NCBI RefSeq assembly: GCF_001971585.1
Contig: NZ_CP019323.1
Coordinates: 2,036,053-2,100,052 of the forward strand
Origin: Companilactobacillus allii
GTDB lineage: Bacteria; Bacillota; Bacilli; Lactobacillales; Lactobacillaceae
Direction: 5' to 3'
Length of the DNA stretch: 64,000 nt
Shown: piece by piece, positions 1 through 7,120 of the stretch
Layout of the letters: the number at the start of each line of letters is the position of its first letter
Position numbering within the stretch: the first letter of the stretch is position 1
Notes under the pieces: model-generated
The model's input: only the letters and a program-made list of their open reading frames with translations
Told to the model about the DNA's origin: nothing
Databases searched by the model: none
Program-made: the position numbers and the translations under genes

Positions 1-191
1 TTCAATTGCTTACGATATTCAAGCACTTCATTTAACCATTCTTGAGTAGTACTGGCGTCATTTAAATCATTACCATCGATTGCATTAGACGATACTTCGA
101 TAAGAATATTCCATAATTCATCCTCAAGAACCTGCATTCGTTTTGCTTGAGATGCTGCTAATAGTTCAAGTTCCCATGGGCTAAGTTTCAT
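1..191 (-). CDS. Putative phage minor head/capsid protein, N-terminal 63 codons
   Basis: The reading frame opens with ATG at 191-189 and stays open to the window edge. It begins MKLSPWELELLAASQAKRM and is rich in Glu, Leu and Asn. Its start overlaps the end of the portal gene by 11 bases, a typical translational coupling in phage head operons. In related phages the gene after portal usually encodes a minor head or capsid protein, so the role is inferred from position. I do not recognise the family from this fragment alone. Confidence 0.55.
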   Translation of the reverse strand, partial: MKLSPWELELLAASQAKRMQVLEDELWNILIEVSSNAIDGNDLNDASTTQEWLNEVLEYRKQL

Positions 192-1746
192 CTTCTTTGT
201 CCTTATGATTATCTAATATATCTTCTATATCGCCGTCAGCTTCGTCTTCTCTAATTTGTTTTAACCACCTAATTGCTTCATCATCAGTTAAGCCATTAGA
301 CTTTTTAATAGCTTCAAAATGTGGCATTAGTGGCTTATTCCCAGATACTAATTCATAATAATTAGCATTTTCAGTACGATCCTTGGCGATGGAGTCATCA
401 AAATTAACAGAAACTTCTACATCTGTGCTTCCTTGGTATAATCCGGCAGCCTTTCCCAATTCAAGTATAGATATACACATATTTTTAAATGCATCTTCTA
501 AAATCGTCTCATGACTATTCTTAGATTGATATGTATCAGAATTCCTACTAATAACACCAGTAGCAGTCTCCATCCCTTGAGTGTTGTTATAGCTAAACGT
601 TCCTGCACTGAAGCCACATTGAGCGGCCAAAATATCTAAAAGTGAATTTATAGTTCCGATAATTTCCTGATTTCTTAATCCAAGAGTTATGTCTTTTGGT
701 GCAGGGGCAGAGTCTGTTCCTGAAGTGTCATTAAAAGAGAATCCAACGTAAACACGTTCATCAAAGTTAACGTTGGATTCTCTTTGACCAGTTACTGGAT
801 TAATTTTCCCTTCAAGCATACTGTCTGGAACAGTAATTCGACGTCTTCCCATTTCCATTTCTTGATTCAGCATGTCGTAAGCCTGATCAAGCTGCTTTAA
901 AGTATCAATTGCATTAGCGTATATAGAAATTCCTAACGGACTACTATAATTAAAATTATTAGCTAAATTTGGTTTGATATAAACGAACGTAGGTCTACTA
1001 TATAATCCCTTAGGATAACTAGATCTTGGCTTAACCGTTTTGCCATAAATAGTTGATAACTCAACTTTTGTACCTAAATCATCGGTTGAATCATTTACTG
1101 ACTGATATAAATCATTTTTAATAATATAACTGCTGTCATCTTCAAGATGCCACTCAAGTAACGTATATGACTTACCTGACTTGATGAACTTAGATGCAAT
1201 AACACATTCAGTAACACCGTTCTCATCTTGAGATATAGGATAGAATGCATCTGCTGTGGCAAATCTTATCTTAACTTTCCCATTTGCTACGTAGAATCTC
1301 ATGACCATTCCACCAGTACCAAACATATATTCTAAGTATCGCTCACAATTGTTATAAAAATAATTATCTTGAAGTACCTCTTGAACGAATTCATTAGCAT
1401 CGTTGTTCCATTGCTCGGGGGATGTTTCATCATTCTCCGAATCTTTTTTGTCATTTACGTTTATGGTGGCTTTTTGATTGAATACTAGGCTAGCCATCTT
1501 CTTAGACAATATTTTAGGCATATTCAGCGACTTCTGAGTATGATCGTGCTGTATATTCAATGCAGAAGTCCAATGTTTATGAATCCAAAAAGGATCACCT
1601 TTATAAGCTGAATTCCATAAATTTATATTTTTCAGAAATCCATCATCAATCAATAAATTACTGACATCTGACACACTTTCAATGGACTTAATTAATCCCA
1701 TTTTAGATAACACCACCTTCATTTTCGACCATAGATTGTTAAACAT
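181..1746 (-). CDS. Phage portal protein (SPP1 Gp6 / A118-like family)
   Basis: This is the portal ring protein through which DNA enters and leaves the capsid. The protein is about 521 residues, a usual length for the Gp6-like portal family. It has the family's N-terminal region rich in Trp and His (NLWNSAYKGDPFWIHKHW) and the conserved stretch MPKILSKKMASLVF. I place the start at ATG 1746, five bases after the terminase stop, because a GGTGAT ribosome site lies just upstream. A longer frame, open to 1821, would overlap the terminase gene. It sits directly after the large terminase gene, as expected of a packaging module. Confidence 0.9.
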   Translation of the reverse strand: MFNNLWSKMKVVLSKMGLIKSIESVSDVSNLLIDDGFLKNINLWNSAYKGDPFWIHKHWTSALNIQHDHTQKSLNMPKILSKKMASLVFNQKATINVNDKKDSENDETSPEQWNNDANEFVQEVLQDNYFYNNCERYLEYMFGTGGMVMRFYVANGKVKIRFATADAFYPISQDENGVTECVIASKFIKSGKSYTLLEWHLEDDSSYIIKNDLYQSVNDSTDDLGTKVELSTIYGKTVKPRSSYPKGLYSRPTFVYIKPNLANNFNYSSPLGISIYANAIDTLKQLDQAYDMLNQEMEMGRRRITVPDSMLEGKINPVTGQRESNVNFDERVYVGFSFNDTSGTDSAPAPKDITLGLRNQEIIGTINSLLDILAAQCGFSAGTFSYNNTQGMETATGVISRNSDTYQSKNSHETILEDAFKNMCISILELGKAAGLYQGSTDVEVSVNFDDSIAKDRTENANYYELVSGNKPLMPHFEAIKKSNGLTDDEAIRWLKQIREDEADGDIEDILDNHKDKEDET

Positions 1747-1750
1747 TGCA

Positions 1751-3064
1751 TCACCTACCATATTTTTGATAGAAATAATTAACCGAATATCTAAATTCGT
1801 CCATTGCGTGATTATTAGCATCTACAGGATATCCGCTGGTATCATCCCTAACGTAGGTTCCAATTTCACGGTTAAAATTATAATGATCATATTTCATAGA
1901 AATACCGCTATCTGGAGTTTCTACTATCTTAAATTGCCCATTGGACATCAGGTTTTGTCCACGCTGAATGCCTACTTCAATTCCTTTTCGACCTCCGGCT
2001 ATTTCATGAGCATTGTTGTTTGCCCCCTGGTTAGGAAGTCCAACACGTTTTAATTCTTCCCGCAATGAACGTGCAGCAGGATCAACTAAAATTGTATTGA
2101 AGTATAATTGATATTTTTTTTTGCACCAATTTGTAAATCTTAATAACTCTTCAGCGTAAGTACTCATTGCTTTAACATTATGAGTATCTCTTCCTGAATG
2201 ATAATAATTGGCTACTCTATTCAATACATATTTGTAGCGACCATTAACATTAACTTGAGTAACAATGTTGCAACTCATTGTAGTCGCATCCTCTTGACCT
2301 GCGTCAGCACTGAAAAACATCTCAATAGGTTTACCTATTAACGCTTGGTCAGTCATGTTATCCTGGTCAAACATAGAATAGATGACTCCTTCAGGCATTA
2401 CACGTAATCCTAGCCAATCGCGCTTATATGTGTAAGGATTACGTTTGAACTCAGCCTCTAATTCTGTTAATCTCTTTGCACTCATAACTGGATTATCTTG
2501 CATAGTCCAGTGTTTCCAATAAGCGTTGTGATCACTAAAAAAATCCAATATGGGATGATTTGGCGCTGGCGGATTTAAATCACCAAGATGATATCTAATG
2601 GCAGCATTAGCTGTACGTCTAAAGGTTTCTTTTAAAAATTCACTGTTCATTAAATCTATTTCAGTGTATGCTGCTGATCCTAGAGACATACCACGAATTG
2701 AGTTGGCTGAATTAGACTTACCTCCACCTTTGAAATAAATTTTCTTTTGGCCACTCGGCAAGTCTATAGTTAAATTATCTCCACCTCTATCACGTTTTAG
2801 TTGAGACATCCCATCGAATATATACGCTAGGCCTAATCCATCGCCTTCAATATAGATTTTATAAGCTATTTCTTGGTTATATCCAGAGACAAGGTGTGAT
2901 TCATCGGGAGATAACATATAAAAATTGGCTAATCTCATGCACGCAGCTGCCGATTTGCCTGAACGAATTGAACCCTCATTGACTTCAAAAGTGTGATCAA
3001 AAGGAGCAAATACGAAATCATCTTGTTTCTTTGAGTACTTAATCTCACTAATCGATGTCTTCAT
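1751..3064 (-). CDS. Phage terminase large subunit (PBSX/XtmB-like)
   Basis: This is the packaging motor ATPase and nuclease. Walker A is GSIRSGKS near residues 31-38, and a Walker B-like segment (AAYTEID) lies near residues 131-137. The C-terminal half carries the acidic residues expected of an RNase H-like nuclease, in the segments FSADAG, ILVDPAA and AMDEFRY. The length of 437 residues is normal for the PBSX-type family. The start overlaps the small-subunit gene by 17 bases and the portal gene follows after four bases, giving a tight terS-terL-portal cassette. Confidence 0.93.
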   Translation of the reverse strand: MKTSISEIKYSKKQDDFVFAPFDHTFEVNEGSIRSGKSAAACMRLANFYMLSPDESHLVSGYNQEIAYKIYIEGDGLGLAYIFDGMSQLKRDRGGDNLTIDLPSGQKKIYFKGGGKSNSANSIRGMSLGSAAYTEIDLMNSEFLKETFRRTANAAIRYHLGDLNPPAPNHPILDFFSDHNAYWKHWTMQDNPVMSAKRLTELEAEFKRNPYTYKRDWLGLRVMPEGVIYSMFDQDNMTDQALIGKPIEMFFSADAGQEDATTMSCNIVTQVNVNGRYKYVLNRVANYYHSGRDTHNVKAMSTYAEELLRFTNWCKKKYQLYFNTILVDPAARSLREELKRVGLPNQGANNNAHEIAGGRKGIEVGIQRGQNLMSNGQFKIVETPDSGISMKYDHYNFNREIGTYVRDDTSGYPVDANNHAMDEFRYSVNYFYQKYGR

Positions 3065-3893
3065 TCATCTCACTCCCATTCTGTTTCCTCAAATGTTCAT
3101 ATATAGTCTTAAGGATTGGATTATCAATACCACTGTTGGTCAGCTTATCAGCCTGATATTCAGCGATTCTTGCTTGTTGAACAGCAATTTTAGCTTTTCC
3201 CTTAATGAGCTCCTGATCATAAGGGATATTCATTATCTTGGCCTTTTCTCTAATTGCTTTTTGAAGTGAATTACCTACAGCTGTTAATGCATCCTCAAGC
3301 TTTAATAAGTCATCAAATTTACGATATGATTGTGTTGCCGATTGAAAAGGCTTGGTGATAGGAACAGCTGCTGTAAACTGGTTCCCGTCATCATCAGTAA
3401 ATGTTTGTGGACGCTCTTTAATAGTGCTAAAAGTTTGAATCTCCTTATCATTCATCCCCTCAACAACATCTTTGATACGCTTAGTAATACGATATTGTCT
3501 AACCTTCAACTGACGTATTTCAGTGTTGATACTTACTAAGGGATCATCGGTGACACCTTTGAATATTTTTTGCTCTTCGTCGGATAGCTCATCTAATAAA
3601 ATGGTTTCATATTGACCAGTAGTTACCGCATTTTTATTCCCAGGCGGTGCAGCACCTCCTGAATTACCAACAGCATTCTTATTATTAGATAACGACTCAA
3701 AAGGAGCGCTCCCTTTAGATAAAGGAACGCTCCTTTTTAATTTATCTTTCCATTTATCCTGCGATTTCCACTTTCTTATGCGCGAAGCAGGAACATTCAA
3801 TTCTTTAGCAATATCTACAAGTGGCTTAGAACCATTGGAATCTAGCCATATTTTCATTGCTTTATTGCGTTGAGGACTTCTAGGTCTTGCCAC
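3048..3893 (-). CDS. Phage terminase small subunit
   Basis: This is the DNA-recognition subunit of terminase. The first 50 residues form a helix-turn-helix of the type found on PBSX-like small subunits (MARPRSPQRNKAMKIW, then VDIAKELNVPASRIRKWKSQ). A linker with PPGNKNAVTTG follows, also characteristic of the family. The C-terminal half is charged and helical. The start is GTG at 3893, preceded by GGTGA. It overlaps terL by 17 bases. A 51-codon gene lies immediately upstream, and candidate recognition repeats lie at 4403-4474. Confidence 0.88.
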   Translation of the reverse strand: MARPRSPQRNKAMKIWLDSNGSKPLVDIAKELNVPASRIRKWKSQDKWKDKLKRSVPLSKGSAPFESLSNNKNAVGNSGGAAPPGNKNAVTTGQYETILLDELSDEEQKIFKGVTDDPLVSINTEIRQLKVRQYRITKRIKDVVEGMNDKEIQTFSTIKERPQTFTDDDGNQFTAAVPITKPFQSATQSYRKFDDLLKLEDALTAVGNSLQKAIREKAKIMNIPYDQELIKGKAKIAVQQARIAEYQADKLTNSGIDNPILKTIYEHLRKQNGSEMNEDID

Positions 3894-3938
3894 TCATATT
3901 CACCACCTCCACATCCGTGTTTGTTTTATAACTTTTAT

Positions 3939-4094
3939 TTATTTAAATTTATTACTAAGTGTCTTTGTGTAATTATGTTTCTTAACTTTAGCATTTTGTT
4001 TTTTTATTTCTTCCTCTCTAGATATGCGTCCAATGCATTCCGCCTCAATTCTAGAAATAGAATTACAATACCTAGTATGAATTATTTGTGACAT
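3939..4094 (-). CDS. Small phage protein, 51 codons, just upstream of terS
   Basis: An ATG at 4094 is preceded at eight bases by GGAG and opens a 51-codon frame ending in TAA. The product is basic and hydrophilic. It begins MSQIIHTRYCNSISRIEAE and ends KTLSNKFK, with no membrane segment. Two cysteines lie in the first 20 residues. The spacing to terS and the ribosome site suggest it is translated as the first gene of the packaging transcript, after the terminator at 4114-4142. I do not recognise a family. Confidence 0.55.
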   Translation of the reverse strand: MSQIIHTRYCNSISRIEAECIGRISREEEIKKQNAKVKKHNYTKTLSNKFK

Positions 4095-4113
4095 CCAATC
4101 ATCTCCAATTCAG

Positions 4114-4142
4114 CAAAAAAAGCCACGTTATTATACGTGACT
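4114..4142 (-). terminator. Rho-independent terminator
   Basis: On the minus strand, AGTCACGT and ACGTGGCT pair as an 8-bp stem (one G-T wobble) around the loop ATAATA, followed by seven T residues. It ends transcription arriving from the tRNA-like element and the ArpU gene, so the terminase genes would need their own promoter or antitermination. Confidence 0.8.
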
Positions 4143-4167
4143 TCTTCTTTATTTATTATTAATTTAA

Positions 4168-4261
4168 TGCAGGCACCAGGAGTTGAACCTGGTTATATTA
4201 ATTAATAAATTACAAAAGGAGGATTTTCAAAGTAAAATTTTTATAATATTCCGTTGCCTGC
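4168..4261 (-). ncRNA. tRNA-like element (acceptor stem plus T-arm, no clear D-arm)
   Basis: On the minus strand GCAGGCA (4261-4255) pairs perfectly with TGCCTGC (4175-4169), with an A in the discriminator position. Directly inside the 3' strand is a perfect 5-bp T-stem (CCAGG/CCTGG) closing the seven-base loop TTCAACT, which matches the tRNA T-loop consensus. The 62 bases between acceptor and T-arm are AT-rich and do not fold into a normal D-arm and anticodon arm by eye. The best inner hairpin is ATTTT/AAAAT around ACTTTG. CCA is not encoded. It may be a decayed phage tRNA, an unusual long-variable-arm tRNA, or a tRNA mimic. Terminators lie on both sides. Confidence 0.5.
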
Positions 4262-4263
4262 AT

Positions 4264-4291
4264 AAAAAGATGAGCTTTATCATCACTCATC
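4264..4291 (-). terminator. Probable rho-independent terminator after the ArpU transcript
   Basis: On the minus strand GATGAG pairs with CTCATC across an 11-base loop, followed by five T residues. The stem is short, so strength is uncertain. It lies two bases before the tRNA-like element and could alternatively be part of that RNA's 5' leader. Confidence 0.45.
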
Positions 4292-4402
4292 AACGTTGAG
4301 AATTAAAAATATGATTAATATTGATCTTTTTGTGGAAGAGTAACCATCGCTACCTCTCATATTTTCAATAGTACTAATATACATCCCTAAAACGAACTTT
4401 TG

Positions 4403-4474
4403 CCCTCACATTGAGGACAAAATCAGGACAATTATCCCTCAATATTCCCTCATTATAAGGACAAAAAGCCCTCA
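4403..4474. repeat. Cluster of short direct repeats, candidate packaging (cos/pac) recognition site
   Basis: Within 72 bases the plus strand carries CCCTCA four times (4403, 4436, 4447, 4469) and AGGACA three times (4414, 4425, 4458). The block lies between the late regulator and the terminase genes, where phages of this type often place the terminase recognition site. The repeats are seen in the sequence; the packaging role is inference. The bases from 4292 to 4402 hold nothing I can name beyond a weak 33-codon frame. Confidence 0.4.
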
Positions 4475-4936
4475 TTATTCTTTAAAAACTAATAATTTTC
4501 CATTTCGATATGCTTCACAGAATTGAATTAATCCTATGCTACGTTTACGTTCTACTGATTTACTGGAATCGTAACTTTGAAATACTGAATAAGCTATCTT
4601 AGTATCTGTAAACTTCTCTTTTGCCATATATGTTAGATACACTACCTCAAAACATTCTTGAGATAAATTGTTCATTGCTCTATTTATTTCATCTAATTCC
4701 ATACGTGCTGAAATAACGGTAGAATTATTCTCCTCTTGCCTATTACCATATGGTGTAGCGCTTGGCATATCAGATATGGTTGGAGATTTCAAATCAGTAA
4801 GTGACCTACCAGCTATTCTTGCTAAGCGACGATATTGGTTTAATATAGGTCTTACATTATTTTTACACTTGGATTCATCATATTCTGGTATTAAGAACAA
4901 CTTCAGCCACTCCCCCGTGATATAATTAAAGTGCAT
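4475..4936 (-). CDS. ArpU-family phage late transcription regulator
   Basis: This sigma-factor-like regulator is found just before packaging genes in many Gram-positive phages, where it is thought to switch on late (head, tail, lysis) transcription. The 153-residue length and the conserved segment with YRRLARIAGRSLTDLKSP, then SAT-PYGN-QEE, are family hallmarks. The C-terminal part (FTDTKIAYSVFQSYDSSKSVERKRSIG) resembles a region-4-type helix-turn-helix. It is the last gene of the early/middle minus-strand run and is followed by a probable terminator. Confidence 0.85.
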   Translation of the reverse strand: MHFNYITGEWLKLFLIPEYDESKCKNNVRPILNQYRRLARIAGRSLTDLKSPTISDMPSATPYGNRQEENNSTVISARMELDEINRAMNNLSQECFEVVYLTYMAKEKFTDTKIAYSVFQSYDSSKSVERKRSIGLIQFCEAYRNGKLLVFKE

Positions 4937-4940
4937 AGTT

Positions 4941-5396
4941 TTAATTAATCATAGGTTGCTTCTTAGGAGTGGCCTTTTTTTGTGCCCATAATTTGTCACT
5001 TACCAATCCATAATTGATTGCTGATTTCAAAACCCCTTTAGTAATTCCTATTTTCTTAATTATTGTCAATTTAGCATATCCAGCATTCAACATTTTTTGG
5101 ACTGCAGCCTGATCTATTTTTTTTAGTTTTTCATATACATCATCATGAACTACCCACCATTTATGAATAATCAATAAGTAGGGATGTCTATCGGGAATCT
5201 TATTTGGATATTCTAACTTCAATTTTGGATAATAATAATTAAATGCATTTTCCATAATTCCATTGATTCCAAAGATATCTTGATAGGCTAATTGTAAATT
5301 ATCATCTGATATCTGCAATTCATCAGCAATAGCGATGTCTGTCATCCCTTGCTCTTTCAATTTCAAAATCGTTCTTAATTCTATTTCACTAAACAA
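4941..5396 (-). CDS. Phage protein with two helix-turn-helix-like segments, function unknown
   Basis: The protein has 151 residues. The N-terminal segment (ILKLKEQGMTDIAIADELQI) reads like a resolvase-type helix-turn-helix, and a similar pattern recurs near residues 95-125 (MLNAGYAKLTIIKKIGITKG). The tail is Lys-rich. This suggests a DNA-binding protein, but I do not recognise a named family. The start appears to be TTG at 5396 with a weak ribosome site. It ends four bases before the ArpU gene, so the two are probably co-transcribed. Confidence 0.65.
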   Translation of the reverse strand: MFSEIELRTILKLKEQGMTDIAIADELQISDDNLQLAYQDIFGINGIMENAFNYYYPKLKLEYPNKIPDRHPYLLIIHKWWVVHDDVYEKLKKIDQAAVQKMLNAGYAKLTIIKKIGITKGVLKSAINYGLVSDKLWAQKKATPKKQPMIN

Positions 5397-5437
5397 GTAA
5401 TCACATCACTTTTCAATTAATATATTAAAGTTTAAAA

Positions 5438-5536
5438 TCAGTTATTACCCTTTTTAAAAAACTCATGTCTAAAATTTTCATAGATTGTCACTGACTATTT
5501 TCCATGTCTATCTTTAAGAATCCAGTCACCAATTTT
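5438..5536 (-). pseudogene. Probable decayed small phage gene with an in-frame stop
   Basis: Reading on past the stop of the 5537-5719 gene in the same frame gives a protein-like segment, KIGDWILKDRHGK. It is interrupted by TAG at 5497-5495 and then continues SVTIYENFRHEFFKKGNN to TGA at 5438. The composition looks like a real small phage protein, but there is no ATG, GTG or TTG start with a ribosome site, and the internal TAG breaks it. A decayed gene is the simplest reading. A chance open segment remains possible. Confidence 0.35.
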
Positions 5537-5719
5537 CTATTTAATAGGATTCATCTTGATATATCTTTCAGCAAACTTAACTTGTCGCCACATATAAGGA
5601 TCACTTTGATGGCCACCAGCTAACATCCAATCATCCATTCGACCTCTTACGTCTGCAAAAATCTCATATGGCAGCTTATCTGATAATTGTATAATTCTAT
5701 CAATAGGACTTTCATCCAA
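5537..5719 (-). CDS. Small phage protein, DUF6877-like
   Basis: The product has 60 residues. It contains the pattern LPYEI-ADVRGRMDDW followed by DPYMWRQVKFAERYIK, which resembles small phage proteins I recall as DUF6877. That assignment is from memory and moderate in strength. The protein is soluble, acidic at its start and helical. It ends in TAG, and the 33 codons that follow in frame look like a decayed neighbour. It belongs to the run of small genes between SSB and the late regulator. Confidence 0.6.
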   Translation of the reverse strand: MDESPIDRIIQLSDKLPYEIFADVRGRMDDWMLAGGHQSDPYMWRQVKFAERYIKMNPIK

Positions 5720-5721
5720 TA

Positions 5722-5958
5722 CTATTCACCCCACAGACTTGTTTCGACGACTCTATTTGGATATAGAACACGTTCATATTCATTTGATACTTTTAAATAC
5801 AATTCATTCGATTTTGGATTCCATATATATTCATTATTTTTAGTATGGATGTAGTAAGAATCGTTATTCCAAAACGATTTTTCTTCCAAAACGGTTTCTT
5901 GATTATCTTTAAACCAGTTATTCAAATTATTTAATCGACTCTGAATATCCATTCTCAT
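5722..5958 (-). CDS. Small phage protein, unknown
   Basis: The product has 78 residues and is rich in Asn, Tyr and Trp, with a repeated aromatic pattern (SYYIHTKNNEYIWNPKSNELYLKV) that suggests a small beta-sheet protein. No family is recognised. Its start overlaps the upstream gene's stop by four bases and it ends two bases before the DUF6877-like gene. Expression as part of the same transcript is therefore likely. It has no signal peptide or membrane segment. Confidence 0.6.
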   Translation of the reverse strand: MRMDIQSRLNNLNNWFKDNQETVLEEKSFWNNDSYYIHTKNNEYIWNPKSNELYLKVSNEYERVLYPNRVVETSLWGE

Positions 5959-6251
5959 AATTTTCTCCAGTTTTCTTCTAGTAATTCTTTCAATTCGAAG
6001 TAGTCTAATTTGTTGATTGGAATTGTTACTAAGTCCGATTCTCTTAATCTCTTTTGCATATCAACATCTATACTTTTAAATTCCTTCGATGTCATTTCTA
6101 ATTTTCGCTTTTTTAATGTAACTGTATAAATTCCATTAATTTTGCTCAAATCTTTTTTAAATACCAATTTATACAGGATAATGGATAAATCTTGATAAGC
6201 AGTTATAACCCTTTTAATTCTTTCATCAGTTAGACTCATTTTCGCCACCAT
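5955..6251 (-). CDS. Small phage protein, unknown
   Basis: The frame has 98 codons from ATG 6251, but ATG 6239 (MSLTDERIKRV) is an equally plausible start. The product is charged and helical, with a Lys/Arg-rich middle (TLKKRKLEMTSKEF) and an acidic end (KELLEENWRKL). No family is recognised. It overlaps its neighbours at both ends, by 26 bases upstream (16 or 14 if the inner start is used) and four bases downstream, as is common in small phage genes. Confidence 0.55.
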   Translation of the reverse strand: MVAKMSLTDERIKRVITAYQDLSIILYKLVFKKDLSKINGIYTVTLKKRKLEMTSKEFKSIDVDMQKRLRESDLVTIPINKLDYFELKELLEENWRKL

Positions 6252-6435
6252 CTTTAATTTCTTCTAGCAATTCTATGTTGCTTGAATTGATATATACTTT
6301 GTGTCCATTGCTAATTTCACCAAATATCATCTTTCCCTTTTCAACCAGTCTATACATTTCAACGATGTTTAAATTATTGATCAACTTGTAAAAATCACCG
6401 TCATTGTTTGACATAAGAATCTTATATTTATTCAT
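6226..6435 (-). CDS. Small phage protein, unknown
   Basis: The product has 69 residues. The central part (MYRLVEKGKMIFGEISNGHKVYINSSNIELLEEI) looks like a small beta-barrel or SH3-like segment, but I cannot name a family. It starts 18 bases after SSB with TAAGGAG about eight bases ahead of its ATG, and its end overlaps the following gene. It is probably an accessory early protein translated with SSB. Confidence 0.6.
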   Translation of the reverse strand: MNKYKILMSNNDGDFYKLINNLNIVEMYRLVEKGKMIFGEISNGHKVYINSSNIELLEEIKDGGENESN

Positions 6436-6453
6436 TATGTTTTCTCCTTAATT

Positions 6454-7020
6454 TTAAAATGGTAAGTCGTCATCACTAATATTGATAGGCTTACCTTTAT
6501 CAGCAAACGGGTTGCCCATATTATTTGAGTTGTTACTGTTGTTAGATTGATTATTGTTAGTGTTGCCAAAAGGTGACTGGCTTGATTGATTTTGCTGATT
6601 ATTATATGGTGCTTGGTTTGGATTATTGTTGTTTCTGTTGTTCTTATTACTGTCACTAAGATTATTATTCGATGAACCACCGCTTCTATTCTCACTATCA
6701 GATTTTGATTCTAGAAATGAGAAATTTTCAACAATAACCTCAGTTATATAGACTCTTTGACCTTGTTTATTTTCGTATGAACGTGTTTGGAGACGTCCAT
6801 CTATACCTACAAGTGATCCTTTATTAGTGAAATTTGAAAAATTCTCAGCAGGCTTTCTCCAGATAACGCAGTTGATAAAATCAGCCTCACGTTCACCTTG
6901 AGCGTTAGTGAATGTTCTATTTACTGCTACAGTGAAACTAGTAACCGCAGTTCCACTGGACGTATATTTCAATTCGGAATCACGTGTAAGGCGTCCAGTT
7001 AATACAACTCGATTAATCAT
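6454..7020 (-). CDS. ssb: Phage single-stranded DNA-binding protein
   Basis: It coats single-stranded DNA during phage replication and recombination. The first 110 residues form the OB fold of bacterial [23 protein letters not shown], then FTVAVNRTF and [17 protein letters not shown]. The next 70 residues are a disordered Asn/Gln/Ser-rich linker with many N-N-N runs. The end is the acidic tip DDDLPF, used to recruit partner proteins. The length of 188 is a little longer than many phage SSBs because of the linker. It lies downstream of the replication and ERF genes. Confidence 0.93.
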   Translation of the reverse strand: MINRVVLTGRLTRDSELKYTSSGTAVTSFTVAVNRTFTNAQGEREADFINCVIWRKPAENFSNFTNKGSLVGIDGRLQTRSYENKQGQRVYITEVIVENFSFLESKSDSENRSGGSSNNNLSDSNKNNRNNNNPNQAPYNNQQNQSSQSPFGNTNNNQSNNSNNSNNMGNPFADKGKPINISDDDLPF

Positions 7021-7035
7021 ATATACATCCCTTTA

Positions 7036-7101
7036 TCATCTTTGATTTGAAAAAAATTGAAGTACGATTAATACTCCCAAAATAATAATTAATATTTCCA
7101 A
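7036..7101 (-). CDS. Very small hydrophobic phage peptide (21 codons)
   Basis: A TTG at 7101-7099 is preceded by AGGAGG at nine bases and opens a 21-codon frame ending in TGA at 7036. The product, MEILIIILGVLIVLQFFSNQ plus Arg, is almost entirely one transmembrane helix. It lies between the antirepressor and ssb genes in the same direction, filling the 100-base gap. The strong ribosome site is the main support. No homologue is known to me. Confidence 0.45.
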   Translation of the reverse strand: MEILIIILGVLIVLQFFSNQR

Positions 7102-7120
7102 TACCTATTTCCTCCTAAAA

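Noticed and set aside
1682-2053. A 123-codon plus-strand frame opposite portal and terminase
   Set aside because: It is antisense to two well-supported phage genes and has no recognisable product.
4283-4384. A 33-codon frame on the minus strand between the ArpU gene and the tRNA-like element
   Set aside because: The ATG has no properly spaced ribosome site (GGG touches it), and the frame ends inside the terminator hairpin.
4168-5536. The idea that the tRNA-like element is an amber suppressor serving the TAG-broken frame
   Set aside because: No CTA anticodon can be placed in a seven-base loop, and other prophage genes use TAG as a normal stop (for example the portal gene).
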